Source of the DNA: Quercus robur | Lineage: Eukaryota > Streptophyta > Magnoliopsida > Fagales > Fagaceae | Assembly (NCBI RefSeq): GCF_932294415.1 | Contig: NC_065538.1 | Span: 11,972,330 to 12,036,329, forward strand | Length of the DNA: 64,000 bases | Reading direction: 5' to 3' | In this document: piece after piece, positions 1-12,315 of the stretch | How the letters are laid out: every line of letters starts with the position of its first letter | Numbering within the stretch: position 1 is the first letter of the stretch | Position numbers and translations under genes: made by a program | Notes under the pieces: generated by a model | Database searches by the model: none | What the model was told of the DNA's origin: nothing | Seen by the model: only the letters and a program-made list of their open reading frames with translations

Positions 1-330
1 CTAGGGTTTTCCCTCTGAAAAGCACTCCTTATAATTCGTGGGTAATGAGGGTATTTATAGTGTGGGTAAAGAATTTGGTAAAACAACTTAACTTTTTGCC
101 AAACATAAAATTTCGCGGGTACTTCGCGGGATGGCCCTTCTCACGAAATACTCGCGAACTTGATAGCCTGGCGTGACCTTCAGCTTCCAGTCATGTGCTT
201 CACATGTGGCCTTTTCAAGGGTTGCTTCTCGTGAGCTACTCGCAAGCTAGTCGTGAATTCTATCAATTCATCTTTTGAAGCTTGATTTCTCACCGATCTC
301 TCACACTCATCCCTTACAAATAAACCCACA
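1..330 (-). repeat. LTR-like fragment, antisense
   Basis: No coding potential. Read on the minus strand, a TATA-like CTATAAATACCC lies at about 49-60, followed toward position 1 by a plausible start region ending in AACCCTAG, as in many plant LTR promoters. The stretch is rich in short CGCGA/TCGCGA words (110-260). It lies next to copia coding remains that run on the other strand, so it is probably a separate LTR piece. Both ends are undefined. Positions 331-489 hold nothing I recognise. Confidence 0.3.
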
Positions 331-492
331 TACATACAGGAAAAATGATTGAAGAAATTACAATCAAATTTGACACAGAATTAAAGTTAACACAAGTTAG
401 TTGAAAATCACAACTTTACAAGGACCGCTGATAATTGTTACAGTATAACACCAAGTATAAGTCACAAGTGTTATAGTGTAAAAATTAATCAG

Positions 493-1072
493 GTGGACCT
501 ATGGCATCAACGACTAGGACATGCTAGCCACAAGCAAATAGAGAAGATCTCTAAGTGTGAAGCAATCCTCAGTTTACCAAAGTTTGAGAAGATAGAGAAG
601 AGTATTTGTAGACCATGTCAAATTGGTAAACAAGTGAAAGCTAAGCATCCATCAATCAGTGAAGTCCAGACATCTAGACCTTTAGAGTTGTTTCATATTG
701 ATCTCATGGGTCCTGCCAAAGTTCAAAGCTTAGGTGGAATGAAGTACCTTCTTGTTGTAGTGGATGATTTCACACGATACACTTGGGTGATTCTCCTGAA
801 GGATAAATCTGAAGCTCCTGACAAGTGAATTCATCTATTCAAGAAGCAGCAAGTAGAGAAGAATACATTGATTGCTCGAATTAGAAGTGATCATGGAAGA
901 GAGTTTGAGAACTCTAAACTCGGGTCCTTTTGCAATGTCAGGGAACTAAGCAAGAATTTTCCTCACCCAAGACACCTCAACAAAATTGGGTCATGGAAAG
1001 AAAGAATAGAGTAATTCAAGAGATGGCTAGAGTCATGTTGAATAACAAAAGTATGCCAAAGTCTTTCTAGGG
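493..1072 (+). pseudogene. Ty1/copia GAG-pre-integrase and integrase fragment
   Basis: The translation opens with the GAG-pre-integrase motif LWHQRLGHAS, then a zinc-binding pair (CRPC, with the upstream histidines), then the start of the integrase core with FHIDLMGP, whose aspartate is the first catalytic residue, and LLVVVDDFTRYTW. An in-frame stop falls at 826-828. Past it the homology continues in shifted frames (IRSDHGREFEN at about 875-915, MARVMLNN at about 1022-1045) with more lesions. Reverse transcriptase, RNase H and LTRs are absent. Homology stops abruptly near 1072 at the SFWG-like position, where sequence of element A begins. It encodes part of a polyprotein for DNA integration of a copia retrotransposon and is clearly dead. 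Confidence 0.8.
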
Positions 1073-2247
1073 GGAAAGACAGATTATCCTAGATGAGTTA
1101 GATCCTTCTATTCGTAGAAGTCTAGTATCTAGGAACTGGGTATCTTTGTGTGATGTTTTTGATCCTCCTCTTGCTACCTTGATTAGAGAGTTCTACTTGA
1201 ACCTCTCTATTTATTCTAAGGATACAGGTGGTCATTATTTGACTACTTGGATTAGAGGTAAAGAGTTTAGGATAAATAAACATGTAGTTTCTGAAGCTCT
1301 AGGTGTACCTTTGGTTTGTAAACCCACATATCCATACACTGAGTCACCTCCTATAAATGATGTGATGTCTTTACTTTGTGGAAGAGCAATAACTTGGGGA
1401 TCTAAACTAAGGATAAACTCATGTGAGTTTACTGAGCTTAACCATCTTTATTTAAGGATAGTTTGTCATAATATCTACCCTATCTCTCATGTTCACACAA
1501 TTCCTTTAGACAGGTGTGCTTTTCTTTATGCCTTTATCACAGACGAGTCCATGTGTTTTCCTTCCCTATTCATTCAAACCATTGTTGAAATTTATAGGAG
1601 TAAGTCCAAAGCACAAAAGCTATTCTTTCCTGTGTTTATATGTAGGGTGTTGAATTTTCTAGGGTTAGAAGACTTTCCTGCTCTAGAATTAGTTCATACC
1701 ATTGCCCCTATTGGAGCCACTTTTCTCAAACAGCGACAGGCTTAGACGAAGAGTGCTGAACCAAGCACTGGGACTTCAAAGAAACCAAAAGGTGATGCTT
1801 CTACTACAACTCCTGCCTCTGGTGATCAGCCTATTGCTAAGGAGGTTCATGTGGATCCTACTAGTATGATGATATTGTTGACCCTACAGTTACCCCTCCT
1901 CTCTCACTTCGTGCCATGATGGAGTCCTTTATGACTACTCAAGCGGCTCATGGACAACTTATTGATGAGTTACTCATAAAGGTTGCTACCCTGAGAGCAG
2001 ATTTTGCTGAGTATAAGAGTGTTTTCCCACCTCCTCCACCCTCTGACCCTTTATGGTTACCTTTGGAAGGGGGAGTAGGTTGTTAGGTTAGAGGTTTAGG
2101 GCTTTTGTATTTAGGGGAGAGCAAGGAGGTTTTGTATATAGGGAGAGTTTTGGGGAGTTCTTACTTTGATGTATTTTTGTATATGTGGTTGTATATATTT
2201 ATTTCTTCTGTTCTTGTTTCACAAACATTGATTTGATTCTTGATTAT
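1073..2247 (+). pseudogene. Gag-like 'putative plant transposon protein', element A
   Basis: An open frame from about 1079 to 1745 encodes the conserved block found in many plant retroelement gag-like ORFs (I believe the Pfam 'putative plant transposon protein' family): DPSIRR, LIREFYLNLSIY, GGHYLTTWIRG, SEALGVPL and FPSLFIQTIVEIYRSKSKAQ. A TAG at 1743-1745 interrupts it. The same frame goes on into a Ser/Thr/Pro-rich tail (AEPSTGTSKKPK), then shifts frame near 1860 and ends near 2065 in a helical region (SLRAMMESFMTTQAAHG). Element B at 9107-10257 is a close relative and carries stops at nearly the same place. No pol domains follow, so this is a gag-only, non-autonomous element. The 3' leader is broken at 2247 by an inserted LTR-like element and resumes at 5830. 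Confidence 0.6.
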
Positions 2248-2481
2248 TGTAACACCCCGACCCAATTTTTATAATTAAACTATGTGTTTAAGTGGTTAAG
2301 TATTATTAATATTTTAAGCCACTTACTTACAAAAATTAATATAAGAGTATTTAATAAACATATTATTTTATAATGTCATTGAATAAGAATTGTAAAGATT
2401 ATAAATAATTGAAATGACTATTTGTATTATAAATATATACTTAGTATGTGCAAAACTATATTAAGTGGTTAAGTTATGAGA

Positions 2482-2512
<31 letters not shown>

Positions 2513-2595
2513 GTGTTTTAACTGTGTATGATGCATGAGATATTATAGAACATATATGCTCTTTTAATGTGATAGATATAACTTTATAAAGGTAA

Positions 2596-2635
<40 letters not shown>

Positions 2636-5600
2636 GCAAAGTGATATTATTTTTGTAGAAAAGGGTGAGTGTGAATGCAAGAAATTATTTTTGTAGGAAA
2701 GTTTGAGTGTGAATGCAACAAAGTTGAAAAGTGGGTGTGATTTTTCTTTCCCTAGCCATACACGTATCCACCCAAAATTTTCCACATCTCTTATCTTCTT
2801 TTGTGCCCCAAAAGTCTTCTCCTTGCCTTATTTTCTTGGCCGCATCAGATCAGAAGTCCAGCCCCTCTACTCCTTTTTCCTCTTTCCTTGTTCTTCTTTC
2901 TCTTTTCTTCCTTTGCTTCTTACATGACAGCCCTCCCTCTCTCACCAAAACAAAATATCCCTCTCTAAGGAAGAAATTAAAGGGTTAACACTAAAATTTC
3001 AGCTTCAAATTGTTGGGGGGTAAGTAATCAAAACTTCATTTGTTTATTTCTACTTCTTTAACCTCTATCCTGATTTTATAGGCTGAATTATGATTCTGTT
3101 TTAGTGATTTGAAGGTTTGATGATATTATGGTTTATTGAATGTTTAATAACATATTTTAGTATGTTTATTATAGGTACAAAAATACCCAAATGAAATTAA
3201 GGCCTATTGCTATTTGTTGATGATTTTGTAAGAATATGTACTGAAGCTGTCTCTGTGACAGATTTGATGTTTACAACAAGAAAAATATGTATTAAATCAT
3301 ATTCTGTGAATTAGGATGCTAGGAGTAGTTTTTATTAATTCTAAGACACACATGGTTGTTATGAAAGTGGTCTCACATCAATTTGATTAATATAAAAATA
3401 ATGGTTTAATTTATAAGTTGCGTGAAATTCTGTCAGGACAGATTTGAGTATGCTGTCTTGCGTGATTTTTAGTAAATCATGGATTTATGCTTTGACTTCG
3501 AAATTTTTATGGTTTATACTGGACATACAGGAGAGTATTTATGTAAAATTTCATGACAATTTGATGTGTGTGGACAGCCTGTTTGTATTTTAAAAATGAA
3601 GCATATGCTGCTGAAATGAGCAGTGAACAACATACGCTACACCTAACTTTTTGGATTTAATTCTCAAGTTAGGGTGAATTTTTTGAGCTATAATTTAATA
3701 TTCTTATCTTTTTGTATGTATCGATCATAGATTAATTTTTGTGTAACTTTTTTTGAGGTTTAGTACTCAAAGGAAGGGGTTCTAAACCATGCGACGGTTG
3801 TATTTATGAAGCTGTTTTGTTCGACGTGTTGTATGTTATCATATGAATGTATATAATTACATAACCATGCTTAAAAGATTTTATATTTATGCATGCATTA
3901 TTGCCCTAACCTCAAAGCACCTTTTGAAATAAAGTTGGCTCTTCTAGAGATATGGGATTAATATAAGAATGTTGGTTTCTCTAGGATTTTGTACCTGTTG
4001 TTTGATGAATGTATTTTTGTTTGTGGGAACCTCGTTCAGGTGGGATTAGGATTTTCTTGATTCTAAGAGATAGGCTTTGAGATGAATGTGTAAGTCTATG
4101 ACAAGGAAATTATGGATAGTAATAAGCTTTGACTTATGGTTTAGGTGTTACCAGTATCCAAGTCTAAGCTCCTTTGACTGTAGGCTCTCAGTTCCTCTGC
4201 TTTCAGGTAAGGGATAAGTTATATGGGCATTTGGTAAGTCATGAGGTTATTTTAAAGTATATTATGTATTAAAATGTTTTTTATTAGAGATATGGCATGT
4301 AATCATTATTCTAACAAAGATATGTTCGTGAGCTTTCCAAAAACTTATGTATATGATTTAAGCATATTGATGCCATTACTAATTTCCACAAACATGATGT
4401 TTAATGAAAAGAATGGAAATGCTATTATTATGAGATGTTATGCAAAATAAGAAATTTCAGTATAATGTAAAGTACGAAATGTTTTCGGGTTATGTCCTCT
4501 GATAATCTGAACTCTGTCAGTAAGGGTTAATTACTGGCTTTTCATGAAAAATGTTATATGATTGGCCATTAAATGGGACTGGCTCTGCTGTACCCACCCC
4601 TTGTTGGTTACGGCCAACTTGTGGGGGAAGCCAACCTACCCCCATGGTTAGAAGATATGTATTATGATGTGATCCCAGGAATACCTGGCATTATGGGGAA
4701 TGCTGGATGCCTAGCACCGTGGTGCTAGAAGCCTCCCAAATAAGTACAGATTTATCAGATATGGGCTAACCAATAAGTTAGTTATGAACAGCTATATTAT
4801 GTTATTAATCATGAGAGAATGATTTTGTTAAATGCATTGTGAAAAGTTAAAAGCTCTCATGAAAGTAAGAAGTTTCTGATGAAAAGAAAAGCTGTTCATT
4901 AAAGATAAAAGTTTCTGAAGTTCTATTATGCTATAAAGATAAAACTTCTGATGAAAGTGCAAGATATGTTTAAAAGTTATCAGATACCTATTCTTTATGA
5001 AATGTTAAGTTTTATGATTATGAAAGTTATAATATTTTTCAGGAAAATGTTTATAAAGAAAGATTTTCTTATTGGGTCAAGATGTTTCTAGGTTAATACA
5101 AAGTTGCCGATTATCTGATTTAAGTTAAAATTATTATTTTGTAATGAGAATATACATATGGTGACTTTGTAGGAAATGAAATAAGCTTAATCCGAAAGGT
5201 TTTGGTAATATTAACCTGATAAGAAAAAGGAGAACAATTATTTTCTATGAAGAGCGTATAAGCTATTATTATGAATAGTATAAAATACTATGCATGAAAA
5301 AAAAAAATGTTCTCCTATTCGAATATTCATAGAATGAAATGATTTGATTTACATGCATCCTTATTGAATTCTCATATATCTTACCTTTACTGAGCTGTGT
5401 AGCTCACCTCTTCCACTCTTTCAGTTAGCAGGTTTTATTTTGGAGCAGAGGGAGCCTTAGTCGAGTTTGGAAGGAGCTGGTTTTAGTTTTATATGTATAG
5501 ATCTTAAATTAGCAATTTGATGTTTAGCTTTGTAGTATTGTGTATTTTAGGATCTAATGAAAGTTGTGTACCTTAAAGTATTAAGGATGTATTATGTGAA

Positions 5601-5829
5601 AGTGTGGAAATTAAATGATTGGTGGATTATGTTATATTTCGAGTACAGTGTAGATGCTCTGACTATCAAGTGAAAAATTATATCAAGAAGTAAAGGAACA
5701 AGAATGAAAAAAAAAAAAAAAAAAAGCTTTTGTAAAAGTTAAGTTGGTTCTTGTTAATATCAAGTTTAAGCTTGATATTAGCATGCCGGTCATGGTCACA
5801 AATCCGGGTATTGGGTTTGGGGTGTGACA
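2248..5829. mobile_element. Large LTR-like insertion (candidate 3.6-kb solo LTR)
   Basis: The ends are TGTAACACCCCGACCC and GGGTTTGGGGTGTGACA, that is TG...CA with near-perfect inverted termini. It is flanked on both sides by ATTAT (2243-2247 and 5830-5834), the 5-bp target duplication expected of LTR-retrotransposon integration. No coding frame of note lies inside. There are TA microsatellites (about 2479-2505 and 2599-2629), a pyrimidine-rich block (2860-2960) followed by GTAAGT at about 3019, and an A-run at about 5707-5725 near the 3' end. It inserted into the 3' leader of element A: sequence on both sides matches a continuous stretch of element B near 10445-10520. A solo LTR of unusual length is the best reading. 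A LARD-type or unknown element is possible. Confidence 0.65.
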
Positions 5830-6143
5830 ATTATGACAGTTATTAATGATGAGTTTATTCATTATGATATTACTGTCTCTCTTTATATGTTTTGTGAATT
5901 AAAGATCAGATTTTTTTACTTTGGATTTGAACTGTATTTTCCACACATACATTTATGGTTTGTTTTCTGTGTTTCAAGAATTTAAAGGTTAATTCTTTTA
6001 GCAATTGCTGTCTATACTAGCAACTAATAGTTAGTAGTTGTGATAGAATTGTATTAAGGCAATACATTGTAATTGGGCTGGTGTTTGATTTGAGCAATTC
6101 ATTTTGTATGCATGTTTTGTCATGGATTACCAAAGGGGGAGAT
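5830..6143 (+). mobile_element. Element A 3' leader and polypurine tract
   Basis: This is the continuation of element A after the insertion. It matches 10500-10784 of element B closely, including a shared word around ACTAGCAACTAATAGTTAG. It ends in a purine-rich tract (CAAAGGGGGAGAT, about 6131-6143) placed directly before the LTR start, as expected for plus-strand priming. Confidence 0.55.
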
Positions 6144-7020
6144 TGTTAAGTTCTAAAGATTTAGGATAAAATGTTTAGAATTCTATTTTGTATGTGTTGG
6201 CAAACTGCGAACAAAACATGTCTAGTTTATGTGTTAGGCATTGCTCAAAGATGTGTGTTTCAAGCTTCAAGTTTGAGCTAACTATAGAAAAGAGAGTTAA
6301 GAATCTGCCAAGCTTGATCGATCGAAAATTAGATTTGACTGATCGAAAATCGCAGAAATCAAATTTTGCAGAATTTTAAAACAAGGCCCAAGCCCGCAAA
6401 AACTTTTAGGGTTTCAATCCAACTTGTCCACATATAAAAAGGAAAACCCTAGCTACGTTTGGAAGACCTTTGGAAGACTTATGAGTTACTCCTTGTGAGA
6501 TTCGAGAGGTGTTGTACCTTCTAACTATGCAAGCATCTACCGGAGCAAGATCTACAATCAAGCATTGGTAGAACCTAGTTGCTACTACAAAGATCAACAA
6601 CTGAAAGTGATTTGAAACCTTTGAGTGGGATCTCAAAGTCACAGGTGTGGGTGCTTGTGTTGCAGCAAGTTCAAGAAGAGAAGGAGTCCGTGGATTCGGA
6701 ACTTGCATGTAATCGTGTCAAAGTTACCACTGAAGGTAGCAATAGATTTAGGGTTAAATCTGATTGTAAAAACTTCGATTATCTTATAGTGGATTTGTTT
6801 TACCTTGAGGATTGCTAGGTTAAATCCTCCCCAGGTTTTTTTTACCTTGAGACGGTTCGTTTCATTAGTTTTCCTAGGTCATCATATCATGGTGTTTTTT
6901 ACTTTCCGCTGCTTTGCATCATATGATTTATTATTGTTTAATCTAGATTTGAATAATTAACCTAAGTAATCACTTGGCTAATATATTAGGTTAAACAATC
7001 TGCTTTAAGGGGTCTAAACA
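6144..7020 (+). repeat. 3' LTR of element A
   Basis: It starts TGTTAAGTTC directly after a polypurine tract and plausibly ends ...GGTCTAAACA at 7020, about 877 bp. A TATA box (ACATATAAAAAGG, about 6430-6442) and AACCCTAGC just downstream mark the LTR promoter. The first 370 bp or so match element B from 10785. The end is inferred from the CA terminus only. No target duplication could be checked because the 5' side of element A is rearranged. Confidence 0.5.
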
Positions 7021-7710
7021 AACAAACACACTGGATAATCACTTCAATGCTATTTCATTATTCATGTTTTGGTGTTAGGTCACATTACACTCACTCTTGG
7101 CTATTTCGGTAATTGACAAACACAAACCTCACTCAAAATGTATAAATCTCAAATTGGAATGAATGAAAAGTTTTAATAGTTAAAAAAAAATACATAGAAA
7201 ATTCTCTAAGCACACACATGCCATAACTTCGCTGTAATAGCCAACAATGAGTATAATGTGATCTAGACCTCTATTCTTTGGCATGAGAAAAAGGTACTTG
7301 ATCAAACCTTCTCTAGTGTGTTGGTACTGAAGATGAATCATGCAATGATTTATTCTGAGATTGTTTCTCCATACAAGTCATTGGGCTTCTAGCTACATTC
7401 TAGAATTCATTTTGGTAGCTCTTCAGTTTTGTCAAAGTATCTAGTTCTTCAATGTCATTATAGAATGTAATTTTGTTGAACTAGTTGATTTCCTAAACTC
7501 AGTTAGGATTTTTTCATTGGAAGTAACTTGGATTCTTGAGGATATTAAGCTGATATGTGAGAGTTTTGTTAATATATCCTTTGTTAGCATAAGTTTACAT
7601 TGTAATCATGCTGCTAGTGTTGCAAAAAAGAATGAAAATGTCATTATTTTTAGAAGAATTCCCTCTTTTCTCTTTCTCATTGTATAATGTTATTCTGAAT
7701 AAATAAAGTT
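7021..7710. other. No gene seen
   Basis: AT-rich sequence with no coding frame, repeat or RNA gene that I can recognise. Confidence 0.4.
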
Positions 7711-7711
7711 T

Positions 7712-7788
7712 GTTTGGTTCTAAAGATTTAGGATTAAATGTTTAGAATTCTATTTTGTTTGTGTTGGCAAACCGAGAACAAAACATGT
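7712..7788 (+). repeat. LTR 5'-end fragment (element A/B family)
   Basis: About 75 bp starting TGTTTGGTTCTAAAG match the first 75 bp of the LTRs at 6144 and 10785 and break off after AACATGTCT. It could be the remnant of the 5' LTR of element B, whose gag starts 1.3 kb downstream. Sequence from 7789 to 9076 has no recognisable gene and would then be leader. It includes several CGATCGATCGA-type words (about 8195-8225) that also occur in the LTR near 6316. Confidence 0.45.
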
Positions 7789-9106
7789 CTACCCCTCTTT
7801 AGGTGATAGTCACTTTCAAACATATGTGAATGATAATGTAAAAATTGTGCTTATTTTTCATCTACATATCACCTTTTGGATAACTCAAACACTTACTAGT
7901 TACACACACCACAAGCAAACCTTTGTTAAACTCTGTACATGTGATTGTGTGTTAATTTTTGAGGCCTTCCAAAATTTTACTTCTTGATATGTTTAATACT
8001 TTTTGGGGGTGTGAGGTAAGAAATGTTTGATGAAATTTTTTTTAGGCTTAACAAAGAAATTTTTTTTTGAAGGGAAAGAATTTTTGAAAACATTTGGAAT
8101 CATTAACATGCATCCCATATCATAAAAATTTGTTTTACAAATGTTTCTGTAGAAAATTTCTAGGTTTTTAATTTTTAAATTTTTTTTTTCAGGATTCGAT
8201 CGATCGAACCTATTTTAGGACCGATTGAAAAGAAAAGAAAAAAATCCATTTTTAAGGCTTAAACTCTCGGGTTGCCTCGATTCCTCACCCAATTCCTCTC
8301 AATCAATTGGATCTGTTTTTAATTGTTTTTTTTATTCCTGCCTCGATTCCTCTCGACCAATCGAAAATAATGTTTTAAAAACAAATAGGAATCAAATCAC
8401 AGTTCTTTAGTGTTTTGTCCTCTTCTTCTTTGATTCCTCTAACGATCCCTTTCACTAAAATTTTGTCTTTTTTTGAGTCAAAACTTCAAGGGTTTTGTTC
8501 CTCAACACCTAGTAAGTCTCTTTTACCCTTTCTTTTTGGTTAAATTACATGCATACATGCATTTTCATCAATTTTTTTCAAATTTTCGTACTAAAGAAAT
8601 TTTGGGGTTTTTGATGATTTTGAGTGTTTTAATCCAATTTGTTGGATGGGTTTTTGTTCATGCATCATATAAACATGATCCTTAGGCTTTAATTTCAAAA
8701 TTTTCATAATTTCTTCAAAATTTCAAAATTAGGGTTTATGTGTTCTTGAGAATTTTGGGGATTTTGTTCAATTGGGATAAATTGATTGAAATTGTCTTAT
8801 GATATTGCTTAATTGAGTGATTATAACATGTTTTATACTTGTTGTGTTGTTGAATTGATCAATATAAGAATATTTGAAAATTAGGGTTTTCAAAATTGGG
8901 GATTTTGCTAAATTTCTAATTTTCTTGGTCAATTTTCAAAATTGAGATGAAATTGAACTATTTTAGAGCATTAGATCATGCATCATATGTGTACTTGTGT
9001 CATGCGTCATATAGTTTTTAAAAATTTCACGTTATCCTGTGCTCTAACTCTATTTGATGCAGTCTGCCCTTGATTTTTGTTTATGTTTTTTTTTAAACCT
9101 TCAGAC

Positions 9107-10257
9107 ATGTCTCTTAAGGTTGGTAGAAAATTCAAAACCAAAGCCAATAGAAACTCTTCATCTTCTTCTTTTGCCCCTTCTTTGGTTGATAGGGTTAGGT
9201 TTCTTTCTTCTAAGATTGAGGAAGTCTTTGAGACCTTAACCAAGTATAGGTCTATATGGGGAGAGAGACAGATTTTCCTAGATGTGTTAGATCCCTCCAT
9301 TCGTAGGAATCCAGTGTCTCAAAATTGGGTTACCTTGTGTGATGTCTCTAATCCTCCTACTGCTGCTTTGATTAGAGAGTTTTACTTAAATCTTTCTATT
9401 TATCTTGAGGATACAGGTGGTCATTATTTGACTACTTGGATTAGAGGTAAATTGTTTAGGATTACTAATGTGTAGTTTTTGAAGCTCTAGGTGTGCCTTT
9501 AGTTCGTAAACTCATATATCCATACACTAACTTTCTTCCTGTAGATGATATGTCTTTACTTTGTGGAAGATCAATTTCTTGGGGTTTTGAACCAAGGATA
9601 AACTCATGTGAGCTTACTAAGCTTAATTCTCTTTACTTAAGAATAGCCTAGCATAATATCTTCCCTATTTCCCATGTCCACACCATTCCTATAGATAGGT
9701 GTTCTTTTCTCTATGCTTTTATCATAGATGAATCTATGTATTTTCCTTCCCTATTCATTCAAACTATTGTTGATACTTATAGGAGTAAGTCCAAAGCACA
9801 AAAGTTGTTCTTTTCTATGTTTATATATAGGGTGTCGAACTTTCTGGCGTTAGCAAACTTTCCTCCTCTAGAGTTAGTTCATATCATTGCCCTTATAGGA
9901 GCCTCTTTTCTTAAACAGTGATAGACTCAGATGAAGATTGCTGAACCAAGCACTGGGACTTCAAAAATACCAAGAGGTGAAGTTTTTACTACAGCTCCTA
10001 CCTCTAGTGATATGCCTGCTACTGAGGAGGTACATGTGGATCCTACTGTAGCTGTGGATCCTTCTAGTGATGATGATGTTGTTGACCCTACTGTTACCCC
10101 TCCATTCTCACTCCGTGCCATGATGGAGTCATTTATGACTACTCAGGCGGCTCATGGACAGCTTATTGATGAGTTACTCACTGAGGTTGCTGCCTTGAGA
10201 GCTGATTTTACTGAGTATAGGAGTGCTTTTTCACCTTCTCCACCCTCTGATGCTTAA
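9107..10257 (+). pseudogene. Gag-like 'putative plant transposon protein', element B
   Basis: The frame opens at an ATG at 9107 (MSLKVGRKFKTKAN) with a Ser-rich basic N-terminus that is missing from copy A. The conserved block follows (DPSIRR, LIREFYLNLSIY, GGHYLTTWIRG) until a stop at about 9473-9475. After further lesions the same domain resumes (FPSLFIQTIVDTYRSKSKAQ, 9742-9801) and stops at 9919-9921. The low-complexity tail (AEPSTGTSKIP to SLRAMMESFMTTQAAHG) is open from 9931 to 10257. Both stops at the domain/tail boundary fit C-to-T changes (TGA from CGA, TAG from CAG) when compared with copy A. No protease, RT or integrase is present. Confidence 0.6.
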
Positions 10258-10784
10258 TGGTTGCCTTTGGCAATTCGTAACAAAAAGGGAGAGTAGGTTT
10301 AGGTTTAGGTTTGGGTGATGGCTCTTGTATTTAGGGGGGGTAGAGAGTTTTTGTATTTAGGGGGAGTTGCTTAGATTTTGAGACAAGAGATTTTGATGTA
10401 TTTTTCTTTTCTCATTGTTTTGAGGTATATATGTTTTGTTTTCTTGTTCTTGTTTCACAAACATTGTTGGTTCATTAACTATGATAGTATATTTGACATT
10501 TATACATTTGATATTCTGTCTATTTTTCATGTTTTGTGAATTTAAGTTCAGTTTTTATTTATTGGTTTTGTACTGTATTTTCCACATATGCGTTTATGGT
10601 TTGTTTTCAGTGTTTCAAGAATTTATAGGTTAATTCTTTCAATAGCTGCTATCTATACTAGCAACTAATAGTTAGTAGTTGTGATAGAATTGTATTAGGG
10701 CAATACTTTGTAATTAGGCTGATGTTTGATTTAAGCAATTCATTTTGTATGTGTGTTTTGTCATGGATTGTCAAAGAGGGAGAT
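10258..10784 (+). mobile_element. Element B 3' leader
   Basis: Untranslated 3' part of element B, colinear with 2066-2247 plus 5830-6143 of element A. It shows what the element looked like before the 3.6-kb insertion in A. It ends in the purine tract CAAAGAGGGAGAT before the LTR. Confidence 0.55.
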
Positions 10785-11143
10785 TGTTAGGTTCTAAAAA
10801 TTTAGGATTAAATGTTTGGAATTCTATTTTGTTTGTGTTGGCAAACCAAGAACAAAACATGTCTAGTCTATGTGTAAGGCATTGCTCAAAGGTGTATGTT
10901 TCAAGTTTCAAGTTTGAGCTGACTGTAGAAAAGAAGAGTCAAAATCTGCCAAGTTCGATTGATAAAAAATTAGATTCGACCAATTGAGAATCGCATAAAT
11001 TAGATTTTGCAAAAATTTTAAACAAGGCCCAAGCCTACGAAAACATTTAGGGTTTCAATCTTACTTGTCCACATATAAAAGGGAAACCCTAGCTATGTTT
11101 GGGAGACCTTTGGAAGACTTATGTGTTACTCTTTGTGAGATCT
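10785..11143 (+). repeat. Truncated 3' LTR of element B
   Basis: Begins TGTTAGGTTC and matches 6144-6500, including the TATA box (ACATATAAAAGGG, about 11070-11084). Homology stops after CTTTGTGAGAT near 11140, so most of U5 is lost. A 35-bp direct repeat of AAACTGTAAATCAAAG (11144 and 11179) sits right at the break and may mark the rearrangement. Confidence 0.5.
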
Positions 11144-11211
11144 AAACTGTAAATCAAAGAAAAGGAATTAAATTAAATAAACTGTAAATCAAAGAAAAGG
11201 AATTAAATTTC

Positions 11212-12104
11212 TAAACCCAATAGTAAAAGACAATAAGGTTTTTAATAGCAGTCTTGAACTATTAGGCCATTGGTCGGGCTGTCTTCTTTTTATGTTAATG
11301 TAAGTTTCTGTAATTGGAGACTTGTATCTTTGTGTCCAGACCAAATAGGTTAGGCCAACTCTCACGTAACGTTTAGCTAAAAGCCCACCTTTTGTAACAT
11401 ATTGAACCCATCAACCCCAAAAGGCTAGGCTTAATTGGAAAGGGGCTTCCCATTTCTAATACGCTATGTCCTTGCATGAAAGGTGTTTCTCCTACGCACA
11501 AGGCTCATGACATCTCCTACCAATGAGTAGAACATTCCTCTAATTCTATTTCTAACACCTTTTGTTGCTCAAGCCCAAATGGTTGATCTTTTGGGGCTTG
11601 AAGGATTCAAGGGGTTATATTTTTCAATTTGAGTTACCTACTTTTCAAGCACAACAAATTTTCTATTCTCTCTCTATTATATTTAAGCCTTTATCGATTT
11701 TTTTTTCTTTCCAATGGTCATATTTTTTATACAGTCATATATTTCTAATGATTGTGTTTTCCAACGATTATATTCTTTCAATATAAATAGCATAATTTCC
11801 TCTCTATTTTTCATTTAACTCTAACCCAATAATAGTCTCCCTCAAAAAAGGAAAAAGAAAAAGAAGCTTATTGTGTCATTTGGAGGTAGCCCAAATCCAA
11901 TTTGAAGTGAATAACTTTTTATCTTTGGGTATAAAAGTAGATGTCCGTGGAAGAATTAAACCAGTTCAACATTTGGACTCATGAGAAATTGAGATTATCT
12001 TTTCTATGAAATTTCAAGTCAACTAAATTCAATAATAAAAATGAAACAATAATACGACTATGAAGAACAAAGAAGAAAGCAAATATTAGCAAACCACTGC
12101 ATGT
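11212..12104. other. No gene seen
   Basis: AT-rich intergenic sequence without a recognisable gene or element. Confidence 0.4.
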
Positions 12105-12315
12105 TGTGACTTGGTGGTAAGAGCTCTCGTATCGCTTCATATAATGCTTGACAATAGTTGAGTGGTTCGAGTAGTGACGCTTTGACAACTATGTTATATA
12201 TCTACAATAATAGCTTCATCAAGGCCTCAATGGTATACATAGTATTATCCATTATCGTCACGTAGCGTGAGATCGATGGTAAAACTAAGAAATTTTTTTT
12301 TTTTTTTAAATGTCA
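12105..12315 (+). mobile_element. Possible tRNA-derived SINE
   Basis: A box-like GACTTGGTGGTAAGAGC (about 12110-12126) is followed by a B box-like GTGGTTCGAGTAG (about 12161-12173) and, 130 bp later, by a T-run (about 12293-12308). The box spacing is longer than in a tRNA. I see no clear target duplication, so this stays tentative. Confidence 0.3.

Noticed and set aside
2564..2988. Short frames on both strands around a TA repeat and pyrimidine block
   Set aside because: Low-complexity translations inside the 3.6-kb LTR-like insertion, with no start context or family similarity.
12105..12190. Functional tRNA gene
   Set aside because: A- and B-box-like words are spaced too far apart and no acceptor stem pairs; at most a SINE.
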